Positions 7,150 to 16,600 of a stretch of DNA of 64,000 bases are shown here, in pieces. Source of the DNA: Bacillus sp. P14.5 (GTDB lineage: Bacteria > Bacillota > Bacilli > Bacillales > Bacillaceae_B); contig NZ_NIJF01000045.1 of assembly GCF_003316765.1 (NCBI RefSeq), positions 1 to 64,000 of the forward strand, in the 5' to 3' direction. Both the position numbers and the translations under genes were made by a program. The notes beneath the pieces were generated by a model. That model searched no databases. It had not been told where the DNA came from and worked only from the letters and a program-made list of their open reading frames with translations. The stretch's first letter is position 1. Every line of letters begins with the position of its first letter.

Positions 7150-8322
7150 TTAATTATTTGGAACAGTATTTTCTCTATTAATAGATGTCCTAGTCAGGGA
7201 AAATACTGCGCATAATAACGAAATAATCACAATGGCAGCCCCAAACCAGGCAGTATGGGTGACTGTTCCGGTTTGATTAAGCACTATGCCGCCGAATCCT
7301 GAACCTAGTGAAATCCCTATTTGTATAGCTGAATTATTAAAGCTTTGCTGAATATCGGAAGTAGCTGGGTCTGTATTGATCAAGTAGGCTTGCTGCGGTG
7401 GTGCCAGGCTCCAGCTTAATGCAGCCCAAACCATCATGACAGGTATAAAAACGATCAGTGAAAAAGTCGAAAATGGTAAGATAAATAAGGCGATTGCAAA
7501 TGCACTGATCACAAGGATAATGCTTTTTGGAGCTCCGATCGAATCGGAAAGAATGCCTCCAAAGGCCCCTCCACTTACAGCTGCAATCCCAAATAATAAA
7601 TAACAAATACTAATCCAGCCGGAGCTCAAGTTCATTTCCGATTCTAAAAATGGAGTGAAATAGGCATAAAGTGTATAGTGTCCGGCCAGCAAGAATACAG
7701 TTGCAAGGTGAGCACTTCCTATTTTGGCGCTGGCCACTGCTTTTAATTGCTGTGAAAGAGGGATGGTACTTTCCCCTGGTACACGCTCCAAAAAGATTGA
7801 AATAAGGATGAAAGATCCGATTGATAAAATCGCAATTCCAAGGAATATCACTCTCCAGCCGAATGTATCCGAAATAAGGATACCAAGCGGAACGCCCATC
7901 ACAAGGGATGAACTGATTCCCATATAAATAAGCCCCAAAGCCTTTGCCCGATGTGCAGGCGTAACAATTTTAGCAACGATAGTTAAGGACAGGACAACGA
8001 TGAGGGCTGTACTCATTGCAGTCAGTACCCTTGCGGTCATCATAAAAGTAAAATTCGGACTGAAATAGGTCATAATATTTCCAATAAAGAAAACAAACAG
8101 AGATATGAGATATAGTTTCTTTCGCTCAATTTTGCTAGTCAAGACAAGCAAACCTGGTCCTGCAACTGCATAAATCAGCGCGAAAACGGTTATCAGTTGT
8201 CCTGCACTGCTTAATGAAATATTAAAATCTTCTGCGATAGTAGGAAGGATTCCGCCTACGATTAATTCGACCAATCCAACCGCAACAGTTGATAAGGCCA
8301 GTATATACACTTTAAAATTCAT
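7150..8322 (-). CDS. pbuE: MFS purine efflux pump, PbuE-like
   Basis: A 390-residue 12-TM major facilitator of the DHA1 group, very close to B. subtilis PbuE (YdhL). Both share MNFKV at the start, [17 protein letters not shown] in TM1, [11 protein letters not shown] and SDIQQSFN. PbuE exports purine bases and nucleosides such as adenine and hypoxanthine. The identification is reinforced by the adenine riboswitch in the leader (8409-8471), the same arrangement as in B. subtilis. ATG at 8322 is preceded by AAAGGGCG. Expression should rise when adenine is abundant. Confidence 0.93.
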   Translation of the reverse strand: MNFKVYILALSTVAVGLVELIVGGILPTIAEDFNISLSSAGQLITVFALIYAVAGPGLLVLTSKIERKKLYLISLFVFFIGNIMTYFSPNFTFMMTARVLTAMSTALIVVLSLTIVAKIVTPAHRAKALGLIYMGISSSLVMGVPLGILISDTFGWRVIFLGIAILSIGSFILISIFLERVPGESTIPLSQQLKAVASAKIGSAHLATVFLLAGHYTLYAYFTPFLESEMNLSSGWISICYLLFGIAAVSGGAFGGILSDSIGAPKSIILVISAFAIALFILPFSTFSLIVFIPVMMVWAALSWSLAPPQQAYLINTDPATSDIQQSFNNSAIQIGISLGSGFGGIVLNQTGTVTHTAWFGAAIVIISLLCAVFSLTRTSINRENTVPNN

Positions 8323-8370
8323 CTTGATTCAACGCCCTTTCACAATAAACTTCAAATTTCAGAAAATAAA

Positions 8371-8424
8371 AAACTCCTGATTACAGAAAAAGAATAGAAA
8401 TTCATTTTCTGTAATCAGGAGTTT
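8371..8424 (-). terminator. Riboswitch-controlled terminator of pbuE
   Basis: Reading on the minus strand, AAACTCCTGATTACAGAAAA pairs with a downstream complementary arm that ends in a long T run, giving a stem of about 20 bp. Its 5' arm overlaps the 3' side of aptamer helix P1, so ligand binding and terminator formation exclude each other. Confidence 0.9.
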
Positions 8425-8471
8425 AAGGTTCCTGGTAGAGACCCCCAAGCCATATTCTTGAGGTTATACAG
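8409..8471 (-). promoter_or_regulatory. Adenine-sensing purine riboswitch aptamer
   Basis: On the minus strand P1 is CTGTA (8471-8467) with TACAG (8413-8409). The conserved core elements TATAACCTC, ATATGGC, GGTCTCTACCAGG and CCTTAAA are all present. The discriminating base in the J3/1 strand is U (GATTACAG) rather than C, which marks adenine specificity. With adenine bound, P1 sequesters the terminator arm and pbuE is transcribed, so it is an ON switch. Confidence 0.93.
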
Positions 8472-8685
8472 TGTATATATTTTTTATAAAATACTTTGAA
8501 GAGTTTATCAGATGTTTATAGATTATACAAGGGTTATAGGTAGTTTATATATTATTTCATTAGGCTCGGATAAAGCCAAATGATCTCCGGCTTTCTCTTT
8601 CTTTATTAATCGAACAGTTTCATAGATTAAGAAAATCGCAAAAAGCACTTAATTTAATATGAAATTCCACTTGGGAGTGATCTTA

Positions 8686-9168
8686 TTGGAAAAAGAGAAT
8701 AGAGATATGGCCTTGAAAACTTTAAACTATTTATGTAATGGTTCACAAATTGAAGGGGTAATATTTCATGGCTTAAGGGTTCTTCTTTCTGAAAATGAAA
8801 ACAACAGCCACAGAATAGATGGACAAATATCGATAAATATTGAAAGCGGTATCAAGGTATTTCAATCAATGCCTGAAACAGATCCAGAGTCCAATGAAAT
8901 ACCTAATCTTGATTGGGTGGAATCAGCGAAGATACTGTGTGAACTGCGTTTGAAGAAGATTGTAGATGTTAAGTTGGGACAAGAAACTCCTCATCTCTAC
9001 TTAATTCTTCAATCTGGAGAAGTCTTATTCATTAATGGTCATCATGACAAATTTGAGAGCTGGCAAGTGGAAGTTCAAAATAACACTCTTGAAAATGAAG
9101 TTTTTTTAGTAGCAGCCTGCCCAGGGGATGATTTAGCTGTATGGGTCCCAGGGGATATTCTAGAGTAG
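8686..9168 (+). CDS. Uncharacterised protein, possibly truncated by an amber codon
   Basis: A 160-residue soluble protein with alternating polar and beta-prone segments. No family is recognised. The start is TTG at 8686, behind GGGAGTG; an in-frame ATG at 8659 lacks a ribosome binding site. After TAG at 9166 the same frame stays open for 30 codons, to TGA at 9259. That extension reads like protein (AWLVTKDDPELASVLRDLL), so the TAG may be a nonsense mutation shortening a protein of about 191 residues. Confidence 0.5.
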   Translation: MEKENRDMALKTLNYLCNGSQIEGVIFHGLRVLLSENENNSHRIDGQISINIESGIKVFQSMPETDPESNEIPNLDWVESAKILCELRLKKIVDVKLGQETPHLYLILQSGEVLFINGHHDKFESWQVEVQNNTLENEVFLVAACPGDDLAVWVPGDILE

Positions 9169-9273
9169 GAGAGTTATGCTTGGCTTGTAACAAAAGATGA
9201 TCCAGAACTAGCCAGCGTATTAAGAGACCTCCTGCAAATGGAGATTGAATTTCAAAATTGAATAAGTTGAATT

Positions 9274-9302
9274 TGAAACATTAACTATTTGGAACTCGTC
9301 AT
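9274..9302 (+). promoter_or_regulatory. ECF sigma-type promoter
   Basis: TGAAAC at 9274-9279, a 17-bp spacer and CGTCAT at 9297-9302, about 130 bp before the membrane protein gene at 9432. Confidence 0.55.
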
Positions 9303-9431
9303 ATTCTTAAGAGCCAGCAGAGATTAACTGTAAGTGTTGGGAGGGGCTCCTTCAACTTAGAGGTTTTTTTAATAGGATGGTTTTCAAACCAAAATCTAAT
9401 TGAAGTTGCATCAGCGATAGGGGGCATTAGA

Positions 9432-9719
9432 ATGTCTGGTTTCTTTATAGCACTTATGTTTTTCTTTATCGTAATGGCAAACATCATCGCGTTTATTTCT
9501 TATAAGAAAAAGAAAAGTCTATATGCTGCTGCTTTTGTTCTATTACTGCTGGCAGCTGTATTTGGGGCAATTGGCGGTATTGTAGCATTACTTACTATTC
9601 GTGACCCATTTGCAATATTTTATGGTTTGCAAGTTGGATATTATTTGCTGATTAATAGTGTCATTGTTTTAATTATTGCAGTTATCGTCACTGTTATTAA
9701 AAGATACAATAACAAGTAA
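9432..9719 (+). CDS. Small membrane protein, three TM segments
   Basis: A 95-residue protein: TM1 at about residues 4-23, a lysine-rich loop (YKKKKS), TM2 around 30-52 and TM3 around 66-90, ending in KRYNNK. ATG at 9432 has an AGGGG site at the right distance. An ECF-type promoter lies at 9274. A second small membrane protein gene follows 84 bp later. The family is not recognised. Confidence 0.65.
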   Translation: MSGFFIALMFFFIVMANIIAFISYKKKKSLYAAAFVLLLLAAVFGAIGGIVALLTIRDPFAIFYGLQVGYYLLINSVIVLIIAVIVTVIKRYNNK

Positions 9720-9803
9720 AGATGGGCGTATGGGAGAAGTCATTGAAGTTCCGAGTATTTGTACTTTCCCAAAGTACAAATCTAAACTGAGGAGGGTTTG
9801 TTA

Positions 9804-10082
9804 ATGAAAGAGCAGTATTATTCAGTCTTATCAGTAGTCTTCTTTCTAATGGCTGTTTTCCCACTCATAGCTGGGTTGACGACATGGGGAAATGACCTAT
9901 ACGCAGCTGTTTTGAATATAAGCATCTTTTTGCCTTTGATTTTTGGTTTGGCGGGATTGACTTTTGCTTTACTTGGTATGAGAGGCAAGGTCAAAATTAG
10001 TCTTATTTTGGTGAATGTTTTAAGTGTAGCTCTTTCGTTATTTTTGGTGTTTGTAGCGATGTATGGCTTTCAACAAGCTTAG
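9804..10082 (+). CDS. Small membrane protein, three TM segments
   Basis: A 92-residue hydrophobic protein with three membrane segments (about residues 7-24, 34-54 and 62-86) and little else. ATG at 9804 lies eight bases after GAGGAGGG; the TTG six bases upstream overlaps that site and is not used. It may be transcribed together with the gene at 9432. Function unknown. Confidence 0.65.
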   Translation: MKEQYYSVLSVVFFLMAVFPLIAGLTTWGNDLYAAVLNISIFLPLIFGLAGLTFALLGMRGKVKISLILVNVLSVALSLFLVFVAMYGFQQA

Positions 10083-10231
10083 CAGCTACTTGATTAGAGC
10101 CTTCTTATTTTTTCTAAGTGCAATCCTTGAGTATAAGGGCAGGGTAAATGATAAAGTCTTAAGGATACGTTTGTTCAGGCTCTGAAAAAGTCATGATATA
10201 CTAAAGAAAACTAAAGAAGCGAGGGTGTATC

Positions 10232-10581
10232 ATGGCAAAACATCGAATTTATACTACCAGTTTTGCAAGTGTCTATCCCCATTATGTTGCGAAGGCGGAG
10301 AAAAAGGGACGCACCAAAGCAGAAGTGGATGAAATCATAAGCTGGTTGACAGGGTATAGCCAGGAAGAGTTAGCTGAAATACTGAAAAAAAGACAGACTT
10401 TGAGACATTCTTTGGAGAAGCTCCCCAACTGAATTCTTCACGTACCTTAATTAAAGGTGTGATATGTGGTATCCGAGTGGAGGATATCGAAGAACCAACT
10501 ATGAGAGAAATTCGCTATCTGGATAAGTTGATTGATGAATTAGCTAAGGGTAAAGCGATGGAAAAGATTTTGCGTAAATAA
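10232..10581 (+). pseudogene. DUF2200 family protein, frameshifted in an A tract
   Basis: The first frame (10232-10432) encodes the DUF2200 N-terminus, with [29 protein letters not shown] and [10 protein letters not shown]. The family should continue with [23 protein letters not shown] and [24 protein letters not shown]. All of these are present in the next frame, up to TAA at 10579. Adding one A to the A7 run at 10385-10391 restores a 116-residue protein, the normal family length. The break is therefore a single-base deletion or a sequencing error. Function unknown. Confidence 0.85.
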
Positions 10582-10686
10582 TACTGAACATGCAGCACCG
10601 ATTCCCTATTTAAAGAGTCAGTGTTATTTTGAAAACAGATTATGACATTCAATAGAAAAAAGGGAGTAGGAAGGACGGTGAAATGA

Positions 10687-11652
10687 GTGAAAGCTATTTT
10701 GCAGAATGAATTTGGCAGTGCAGATGTCCTTACTTACACGGATGTTGAGATACCAACCATTGCTCATAACGAGGTGCTAATTAAAGCATCACATACAAGT
10801 GTTAACTATGCAGATATTAAGAAACGTGTGGGAAATAAGGGAAAAGGAAAGTTTCCTTTAATGCTTGGATTGGATGTTGCAGGAACGGTTGAAGAGGTAT
10901 CTCCTGACTCTGCCTTTTCGGTAGGAGACCGGGTAATTGCTTTTCCTAAGAATGGATCTTATGCCGAATATGTCGCAGCACATGAGCAGTTAGTTTTTAA
11001 AATTCCAGACAGTCTGTCATTTGAACAAGCCTCCGCCATGCCTACCGTATCAATCCTCTCGTATATTCTTCTTTATGAGGTTGGACAAGTGAAGGAAACG
11101 GACACCATAGTTATACATAGCGCGGCTGGTGGTGTCGGATCGATGTTAATTCAATTAGCCCGCATAGCAGGTGTTGGTAAAATAATAGGGACTGTCGGTA
11201 ATTTGGAAAAAGAATCTTATGTTAAGAGATTAGGCGCGGATATTGTTTGCACTTATGAAACCTTTTCTGAAGAAGTATTAAGGGAGACTGATCAGAAAGG
11301 TGCAAATGTGATATTCGATTCAGTTGCCGGAGACGTGACCACTAGTAGTTTAGACTGCTTAGCCTTTTACGGCACCCTTGTTCAATTTGGAAACAGCAGT
11401 GGTAAAGTGGGCACAATCAAAACAAGTGATGTACATAGCAGCTGCAGGAATATTAAAGGATTCAGTCTGGGAACAACAAGAGAACTTGATCCAGCACGAT
11501 TGAAGCCTGTTGCAGAAAAAGTGATTGAACTATTTGCTTCTAATAAAATTTCGCTTCCAATTGCACAAGTATTTAATCTAAGCGATGCTGGGCTGGCGCA
11601 TAAATTAATTGAGAGTCGTGATTATGAAGGGAAAGTTTTGTTGAAAATATAA
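10687..11652 (+). CDS. Zinc-type alcohol dehydrogenase / quinone oxidoreductase family protein
   Basis: A 321-residue medium-chain dehydrogenase/reductase of the quinone oxidoreductase branch. The N-terminal GroES-like domain carries GLDVAGTVEEV and VGDRVIAFP. The Rossmann domain has HSAAGGVGSMLIQLA, the NADPH-binding motif with its glycines. The catalytic-zinc cysteines are absent, as is normal for quinone reductases. It probably reduces quinones or enones with NADPH; the substrate is not predictable. GTG at 10687 follows AGGAAGGACGG. It appears monocistronic. Confidence 0.88.
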   Translation: MKAILQNEFGSADVLTYTDVEIPTIAHNEVLIKASHTSVNYADIKKRVGNKGKGKFPLMLGLDVAGTVEEVSPDSAFSVGDRVIAFPKNGSYAEYVAAHEQLVFKIPDSLSFEQASAMPTVSILSYILLYEVGQVKETDTIVIHSAAGGVGSMLIQLARIAGVGKIIGTVGNLEKESYVKRLGADIVCTYETFSEEVLRETDQKGANVIFDSVAGDVTTSSLDCLAFYGTLVQFGNSSGKVGTIKTSDVHSSCRNIKGFSLGTTRELDPARLKPVAEKVIELFASNKISLPIAQVFNLSDAGLAHKLIESRDYEGKVLLKI

Positions 11653-11803
11653 TCTTAGATCAGCTCCGTTTAGCTAGGCTTATCCAAAATGGGTAAGCTT
11701 CTTTTTATAAAAAATTTCCTCTTGAGTTTGCTGAACGGTTTTGAAATAATTAGAATAAGTTTCCAAATCAAAAGAGATCAATTCTACGATTGGTGGGGAA
11801 GTC

Positions 11804-12325
11804 ATGGAAAAACCAGTAGTAATTCTGAGTGAGTATAATCCCCATTGGGAAGATCAATTCGAGTATGAGAAGAAACAAATCATGGGTGTAAGTGGTAATA
11901 AGATTAATGGGATTGAACATATCGGAAGCACTTCGGTCCGGGGGCTTAAAGCTAAGCCCATCATTGATATCCTGGCAGGAGTCAGGGATTTGAATGTGGT
12001 TTCTTCTCTGATCGGTCCTTTAAGTGAAGTCGATTATGAGTATGTTCCTAAACCGGAATTAACCGACAGAAGTTTTTTCAGAAAGGGATTGTGGGGCAAA
12101 GGCACCTGCCACCTGCATATTTGTGAGATAAATAGCAGTGAGTGGGTTGAGAAGTTACTGTTTCGTGATTATCTGAGGAAGTTTCCTGGAGCAGCTGAAG
12201 AGTATGCTCTGCTAAAGAGTGAGCTTTCTTCTCTATATAAAAATGATCGGCCTGCTTATACCAAACAAAAGGAACCTTTTATTAAAGATATAATTAAAAA
12301 GGCTAGTAAATTAAGTGGATCTTGA
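11804..12325 (+). CDS. GrpB/UPF0157 family nucleotidyltransferase-like protein
   Basis: A 173-residue GrpB (UPF0157) protein. Diagnostic segments are YNPHWEDQFEYEK, IEHIGSTSVRGLKAKPIIDILAGV (the polymerase-beta-like nucleotidyltransferase core with GST and D-x-D-like residues), HLHICE, and FRDYLRKFPGAAEEYALLK. The fold is that of nucleotidyltransferases, but the reaction is unknown. ATG at 11804 follows GGTGGGG. A hairpin lies upstream at about 11671-11700, after the oxidoreductase gene. Confidence 0.88.
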   Translation: MEKPVVILSEYNPHWEDQFEYEKKQIMGVSGNKINGIEHIGSTSVRGLKAKPIIDILAGVRDLNVVSSLIGPLSEVDYEYVPKPELTDRSFFRKGLWGKGTCHLHICEINSSEWVEKLLFRDYLRKFPGAAEEYALLKSELSSLYKNDRPAYTKQKEPFIKDIIKKASKLSGS

Positions 12326-12372
12326 TTTCCCATTTTCAAGTAATAGTCATATAAAGAAAAGGAAGTGCCGTT

Positions 12373-13341
12373 TTGAAAAGAAGCTATTTAGTAATAATGT
12401 CAGCAGCAATTCTAGCAATCTCTACAGCATGTTCTAACTCCACAGGTGAAAATGAAGAAACATCCAATGTATTACCCGCATCAGAAACTGCAGCTTCTAG
12501 GACGGATAATAAGGATACAAGTATCCCTGAAGAAGAAAACAGTTCCCAAACAAGTGCTTCAAAAGATGAGACAGAAAAGGGGACAAATGATTTTGATGTC
12601 GATAACTATTTAAATGAGAAGTATGCAATAGAAAATACGCATTACAAAACAGACATATGGAACAATGAAGAGACGGGAAGAACAGAATACACAGTAATAA
12701 TACTTCCTGATACCAAGGAATTTGGCCAAGAGATAAATGAAGTGTTCAAGAATGGCGATACCGTATCACCTTCTGATGATGAACGAACAAAAGCAATGCT
12801 GGATATGGCTCCGAAAATCATGGACGATTTAACTGATGACAAGCATCACGTCGATTCGGTTAATTGGATGTCATACGATGGTGAATTCACAGTAAGGTTA
12901 ATGCAGGATTTCCAAAATAGTGATTTGAGTACTAATGAAGAGGGAGAATCTTTATCTAACTATTCCAGTAAACAAATTGAATACGCTCGTGTATGGCTGC
13001 AGCTTGGTGTTCATCAAGAAATCGATGAATTGAACGTCCGTCACATTCCGGCAGGGACGCCAATGAACCCTAACCATGAGAAAAGCATCGGCTACCCGGA
13101 AGATGTCATTCAGTTAGCAGGTTCCCGATTGATCGACGGTTCGGTAACTTATAGTGGAAATGGTGATGGTACTATCAACGTATATAAAGTTCCTTTGCGC
13201 TGGGATGGCAACTACTCTGATATTGATGAAAGCTTCTATGAAGAAATCGTTGAAGATACCGAGCTTGTCTATATTGACACCGGCGACGATGAAAAAATTA
13301 TAGACCTAATACAATTAATTTCGGATAATGGAGCGTATTGA
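12373..13341 (+). CDS. Uncharacterised lipoprotein
   Basis: A 322-residue secreted lipoprotein: a basic N-terminus, a hydrophobic stretch and the lipobox ISTAC, with Cys about residue 20. Next comes a Ser/Thr/Glu-rich linker (about residues 21-75), then a globular part of about 245 residues without any motif I know. TTG at 12373 follows AAGGAAGTG. The low-complexity linker is typical of proteins that span the cell wall from the outer membrane surface. Function unknown. Confidence 0.7.
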   Translation: MKRSYLVIMSAAILAISTACSNSTGENEETSNVLPASETAASRTDNKDTSIPEEENSSQTSASKDETEKGTNDFDVDNYLNEKYAIENTHYKTDIWNNEETGRTEYTVIILPDTKEFGQEINEVFKNGDTVSPSDDERTKAMLDMAPKIMDDLTDDKHHVDSVNWMSYDGEFTVRLMQDFQNSDLSTNEEGESLSNYSSKQIEYARVWLQLGVHQEIDELNVRHIPAGTPMNPNHEKSIGYPEDVIQLAGSRLIDGSVTYSGNGDGTINVYKVPLRWDGNYSDIDESFYEEIVEDTELVYIDTGDDEKIIDLIQLISDNGAY

Positions 13342-13436
13342 CAGGCTGAAAAATTCATCAAAAACCATATCTCTAGCAAAAGTATTTTTCTATTGTTTAT
13401 ACTATAAGCAATATCTATAAAAGGGGTTGCAAAGTC

Positions 13437-13613
13437 ATGACAAAAAGAGAGCTGGAATACAAAATCAGCGAGGTAAAGGCTGATTATGTCCGGATACAGG
13501 CAGACATGGAAAAAGTGGATTCTGTCGGAGGAAACACTAAAAAATCAGAAGAGCGATTAGAGCAGCTGGAAAACGAATTGGCCCAGCTTAACAAACAGCT
13601 TTCAGAGCTATAA
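13437..13613 (+). CDS. Small coiled-coil protein, SE1832-like
   Basis: A 58-residue, almost fully helical protein with heptad-like leucine spacing (REL, RLEQLENELAQLNKQLSEL) and a central GGN break. It resembles the short SE1832-type proteins conserved in Bacillales, whose function is unknown. ATG at 13437 has AAAGGGG upstream at moderate distance. It ends 37 bp before a strong terminator, which supports a real gene. Confidence 0.65.
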   Translation: MTKRELEYKISEVKADYVRIQADMEKVDSVGGNTKKSEERLEQLENELAQLNKQLSEL

Positions 13614-13650
13614 TAAAATCCTGGAATCAAGGAAGTACATAAATAAAGTA

Positions 13651-13687
13651 GAGGACGAAATCGCTTAGGATTTCGTCCTCTTTTTTT
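13651..13687 (+). terminator. Rho-independent terminator
   Basis: GAGGACGAAATC and its complement at 13669-13680 form a 12-bp stem with a 5-base loop, followed by seven T. Confidence 0.92.
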
Positions 13688-13744
13688 ATGATCATAGGGC
13701 AGGATTTTATACTTGTATAGGAGGATTGAGGGAATCTTCTTCGA

Positions 13745-14110
13745 GTGTTTAACAGCATTAAATGCTCAGATTTAGAAGGTGATGAGGTAAAAAGGAGTTT
13801 TAAACAGCATCAAATAACCAGATTCCCAAGATGATGAGTTATAAGGGAGCTTTTAACAGCATCAAATGCTCCGATTATAAAAAATGATGAGGTAAAAAGG
13901 GGCTTTAAACAGCATCAAATGCTTAGGTTTAGAAAATGATGAGGTAAAAAGGAGCTTTAAACAGCATCAAATGCTCAGATTCTAAAGATGATGAGGTATA
14001 AAAGGGCTTTAAACAGCATCAAATCATCAGAACCTGAAACATGCTGGGGTATAGAAGTGTGTTTAACAGCATCAAAAATAAGATTCTTGAAAACAATGCA
14101 GTATAAAGAT
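13745..14110 (+). repeat. Tandem array A1, seven units of about 52 bp
   Basis: The anchor AACAGCAT recurs at 13751, 13803, 13855, 13908, 13959, 14012 and 14065, giving steps of 52, 52, 53, 51, 53 and 53 bp. Each unit carries CAGCATCA and, about 21-23 bp later, TGATGAGGT, an imperfect inverted repeat. The array lies between a terminator and the ars promoter and contains no plausible gene. A second array of the same family is at 40106-40400. Confidence 0.9.
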
Positions 14111-14224
14111 CCGTCCCCAAAGTAAAACAAGCCATGAATGTTTAGAGTCTCAGCATTTACAGATAACATTAAAAGAAGAATTTAATGTTACTCGCCTCTT
14201 AACAAAACCTTTACAATTCCATCC

Positions 14225-14253
14225 TTGAAATTAATATATAAGCGTATTATTAT
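14225..14253 (+). promoter_or_regulatory. Sigma-A promoter with probable ArsR site for arsR-arsB-arsC
   Basis: TTGAAA (14225-14230), a 17-bp spacer and TATTAT (14248-14253). The spacer and -10 region contain ATATAAGC twice (14236 and 14252 areas). The same ATAAGC half-site makes up the palindrome upstream of arsD at 16562, so ArsR probably binds here and blocks RNA polymerase in the absence of arsenite. Confidence 0.6.
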
Positions 14254-14381
14254 ATAAGCAGAACGTTATGTATCAAACGAATAAATGACTTTACTGGTTG
14301 AGACACTAAAAATACTAACATCACCCAAGCTTATAAGTAAATCATTATTTGATTATTATTAACATGGAAGGTGGTTATGAA

Positions 14382-14726
14382 ATGCCTGCTGTCATGATTC
14401 AATTAGAAAGAGCTGCTGCTGTCTTGAAATTGCTTGGCGATAAAACAAGACTGACGATGGTAAAGATCCTTGATCATCATGATTGCTGTGTTTGTGAATT
14501 TGTGGAGATTTTTAAAACCAGCCAGCCAGCTATCAGCCAGCATGTCCGTAAACTGAAAGATGCTGGATTGGTGAGTGAATCACGAAGAGGTCAGTGGATA
14601 GTTTACTCATTGAACAAGAACAGTGAATTCTATCCTTTGGTACAGAGCCTGCTCGATCAGCTACCGGACCAGGGATTCAGATTGAAAGAGTTGGAGAAAC
14701 AAGGTTTGAGAATATCATGTGAGTAA
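14382..14726 (+). CDS. arsR: ArsR-family arsenite-responsive repressor
   Basis: A 114-residue winged-helix repressor of the ArsR/SmtB family. The recognition region SQPAISQHVRKLKDAGLV and the wing SRRGQWIVYSL are clear. The inducer site is the DCCVCEF motif, whose cysteines bind trivalent arsenic or antimony in helix 3-type sensors. Binding releases the repressor from DNA. ATG at 14382 follows GGAAGGTGG; the frame is open upstream without a better start. It is the first gene of the ars cluster, and arsB begins 15 bp after its stop. Confidence 0.93.
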   Translation: MPAVMIQLERAAAVLKLLGDKTRLTMVKILDHHDCCVCEFVEIFKTSQPAISQHVRKLKDAGLVSESRRGQWIVYSLNKNSEFYPLVQSLLDQLPDQGFRLKELEKQGLRISCE

Positions 14727-14741
14727 AAAGGAGGAAGAATC

Positions 14742-16037
14742 TTGACGCAGATTATTTTAGCATCGGTGATTTTCCTGATCACCCTTATCTTAGTCATCTG
14801 GCAGCCCAAAGGGTTATCCATTGGGTGGTCAGCATGCGGAGGAGCTATACTGGCTCTGATTGTGGGAGTAGTCGATTTTAATGATGTCATCGACGTTACA
14901 TCCATCGTCTGGAATGCCACTTTGGCTTTCATCGCCATCATCATCATCTCTCTCATTTTGGATGAAATAGGTTTCTTTGAGTGGGCTGCCCTGCATATGG
15001 CCAGAGCTGCAAAAGGAAACGGAGTCAGGATGTTCGTGTATGTTTCCATCTTGGGAGCATTGGTGGCAGCATTTTTCGCGAATGACGGAGCGGCCCTGAT
15101 TTTAACACCCATCGTATTAGCAATGGTAAGGAATCTTAACTTCAATGAAAAAATGGTGTTTCCATTCATCATTGCCAGCGGATTCATTGCGGATACCACA
15201 TCGCTTCCGCTTGTAGTCAGTAACTTGGTGAACATCGTTTCAGCGGACTTTTTCGATATAGGATTTGTAGAGTTCGCATCACGGATGATTGTTCCGAACT
15301 TGTTTTCATTGCTTGCCAGTATTCTTGTCTTATACTTATTTTTTAGAAAAAGCATTCCATCCAATTACGATTTATCGCAATTGAAGAAGCCTCAGGAGGC
15401 CATTAAAGATCACAAGATGTTCCACTTATCATGGATTGTTTTGGGGGTACTATTAGTCGGTTACTTTGCGAGCGAGTTCATCGGAGTTCCTGTTTCTTTC
15501 ATAGCAGGTATTGTCGCGATTTTCTTCCTGCTAATGGCGAGAAGAAGTTCAGCCGTCGACACAAGGACGGTCGTGAAAGGAGCACCATGGGCAATTGTTT
15601 TCTTCTCTATCGGAATGTATGTAGTTGTTTACGGATTGCGAAATGTCGGCTTGACCAATGTCCTGGCAGACCTCATTCAGGTAACGGCAGACCAGGGGTT
15701 GTTCGCAGCGACCATCGGTATGGGATTCATCGCGGCCATCCTCTCTTCAGTTATGAATAACATGCCTACCGTTATGATTGATGCACTCGCTATCGCGGAG
15801 ACGGATACAAGCGGAGTCGTCCGGGAAGCCTTAATATATGCAAATATCATCGGATCAGATCTTGGTCCGAAAATTACACCAATCGGTTCTCTTGCAACCC
15901 TGCTTTGGCTGCATGTACTGTCCCTGAAAGGTGTGAAAATTTCCTGGGGAACGTACTTTAAAACCGGAATCATCTTAACCATTCCAACCCTGTTCATCAC
16001 ATTAGTCGGCCTTTATATTTGGCTGCTGATTATATAA
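14742..16037 (+). CDS. arsB: Arsenite efflux transporter ArsB
   Basis: A 431-residue polytopic membrane protein with about 12 TM segments, of the ArsB/NhaD ion transporter superfamily. Typical segments are [41 protein letters not shown] and [19 protein letters not shown]. ArsB alone exports arsenite by using the membrane potential; with the ArsA ATPase encoded at 16970 it forms an ATP-driven pump. TTG at 14742 follows AAAGGAGGA. It belongs to the ArsB family proper, not the Acr3 family more common in Bacillus. Confidence 0.95.
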   Translation: MTQIILASVIFLITLILVIWQPKGLSIGWSACGGAILALIVGVVDFNDVIDVTSIVWNATLAFIAIIIISLILDEIGFFEWAALHMARAAKGNGVRMFVYVSILGALVAAFFANDGAALILTPIVLAMVRNLNFNEKMVFPFIIASGFIADTTSLPLVVSNLVNIVSADFFDIGFVEFASRMIVPNLFSLLASILVLYLFFRKSIPSNYDLSQLKKPQEAIKDHKMFHLSWIVLGVLLVGYFASEFIGVPVSFIAGIVAIFFLLMARRSSAVDTRTVVKGAPWAIVFFSIGMYVVVYGLRNVGLTNVLADLIQVTADQGLFAATIGMGFIAAILSSVMNNMPTVMIDALAIAETDTSGVVREALIYANIIGSDLGPKITPIGSLATLLWLHVLSLKGVKISWGTYFKTGIILTIPTLFITLVGLYIWLLII

Positions 16038-16094
16038 AAATTTTAACCTGTAAATTCACAAAAAATCTATTACACCAAAAGGAGACTAATTATC

Positions 16095-16513
16095 ATGTCA
16101 AAAAAACACTCTACTTCCTATGCACAGGTAACTCTTGCCGAAGCCAAATGGCTGAAGGCTGGGCTAAAAAACACTTAGGTGACGACTGGAATGTCTATAG
16201 CGCCGGAATTGAAGCGCATGGTTTGAACCCGAATGCTGTAAAAGCAATGAACGAAGCAGGAATTGATATCTCCAACCAAACATCGGATATCATTGATCCT
16301 GAAATCTTGAACAATGCTGATTTAGTTGTTACCCTTTGTGGAGATGCAGCAGATAAGTGCCCTATGACACCTCCTCATGTTAAACGTGAGCACTGGGGCT
16401 TCGATGACCCTGCAAAAGCGCAAGGAAGCGAAGAAGAGAAATGGGCTTTCTTCCAGCGCGTCAGAGATGAAATTGGCGAGCGCATCCATACATTTGCACA
16501 AACTGGAAAATAA
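16095..16513 (+). CDS. arsC: Arsenate reductase, thioredoxin-linked (frameshift at codons 3-4)
   Basis: The protein matches B. subtilis Ars[18 protein letters not shown] with the nucleophilic Cys of the low-molecular-weight phosphatase loop, then [15 protein letters not shown] with the two relay cysteines, then [10 protein letters not shown]. It reduces arsenate to arsenite with electrons from thioredoxin. The start ATG at 16095 (AAGGAG at 16079-16084) is out of frame: the A7 run at 16100-16106 should be A8 to give MSKKTLYF. No other start with a ribosome binding site fits, so a deletion or a sequencing error is likely. The restored length is about 139 residues. Confidence 0.93.
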
Positions 16514-16520
16514 AATAAGG

Positions 16521-16548
16521 AGCCAAGGGACCTATCTCTTGGCTTTTC
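16521..16548 (+). terminator. Terminator or attenuator between arsC and arsD
   Basis: AGCCAAGGGA (16521-16530) and TCTCTTGGCT (16535-16544) form a 10-bp stem with one G-U pair and a 4-base loop, followed by TTTTCT. It separates the cluster into two transcription units or lowers arsDA expression. Confidence 0.75.
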
Positions 16549-16561
16549 TCAAAAATAACAT

Positions 16562-16577
16562 ATAAGCATATGCTTAT
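16562..16577 (+). promoter_or_regulatory. Probable second ArsR operator, upstream of arsD
   Basis: ATAAGCATATGCTTAT is a perfect 16-bp palindrome placed 24 bp before the arsD ATG. It is built from the same ATAAGC half-site as the arsR promoter region, and it directly follows a terminator. I infer a second promoter repressed by ArsR; ArsD itself is the alternative binder. Confidence 0.6.
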
Positions 16578-16600
16578 TTAATTGTAAAGGAGCATGAGAG

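Noticed and set aside
13745-14110. CRISPR array
   Set aside because: The units are adjacent and vary along their length; there are no unique spacers between constant repeats and no cas genes.
14657-15364. A 235-codon frame on the minus strand over arsB
   Set aside because: It is the antisense shadow of arsB; its composition is not that of a protein with a fold, and it has no start signal.
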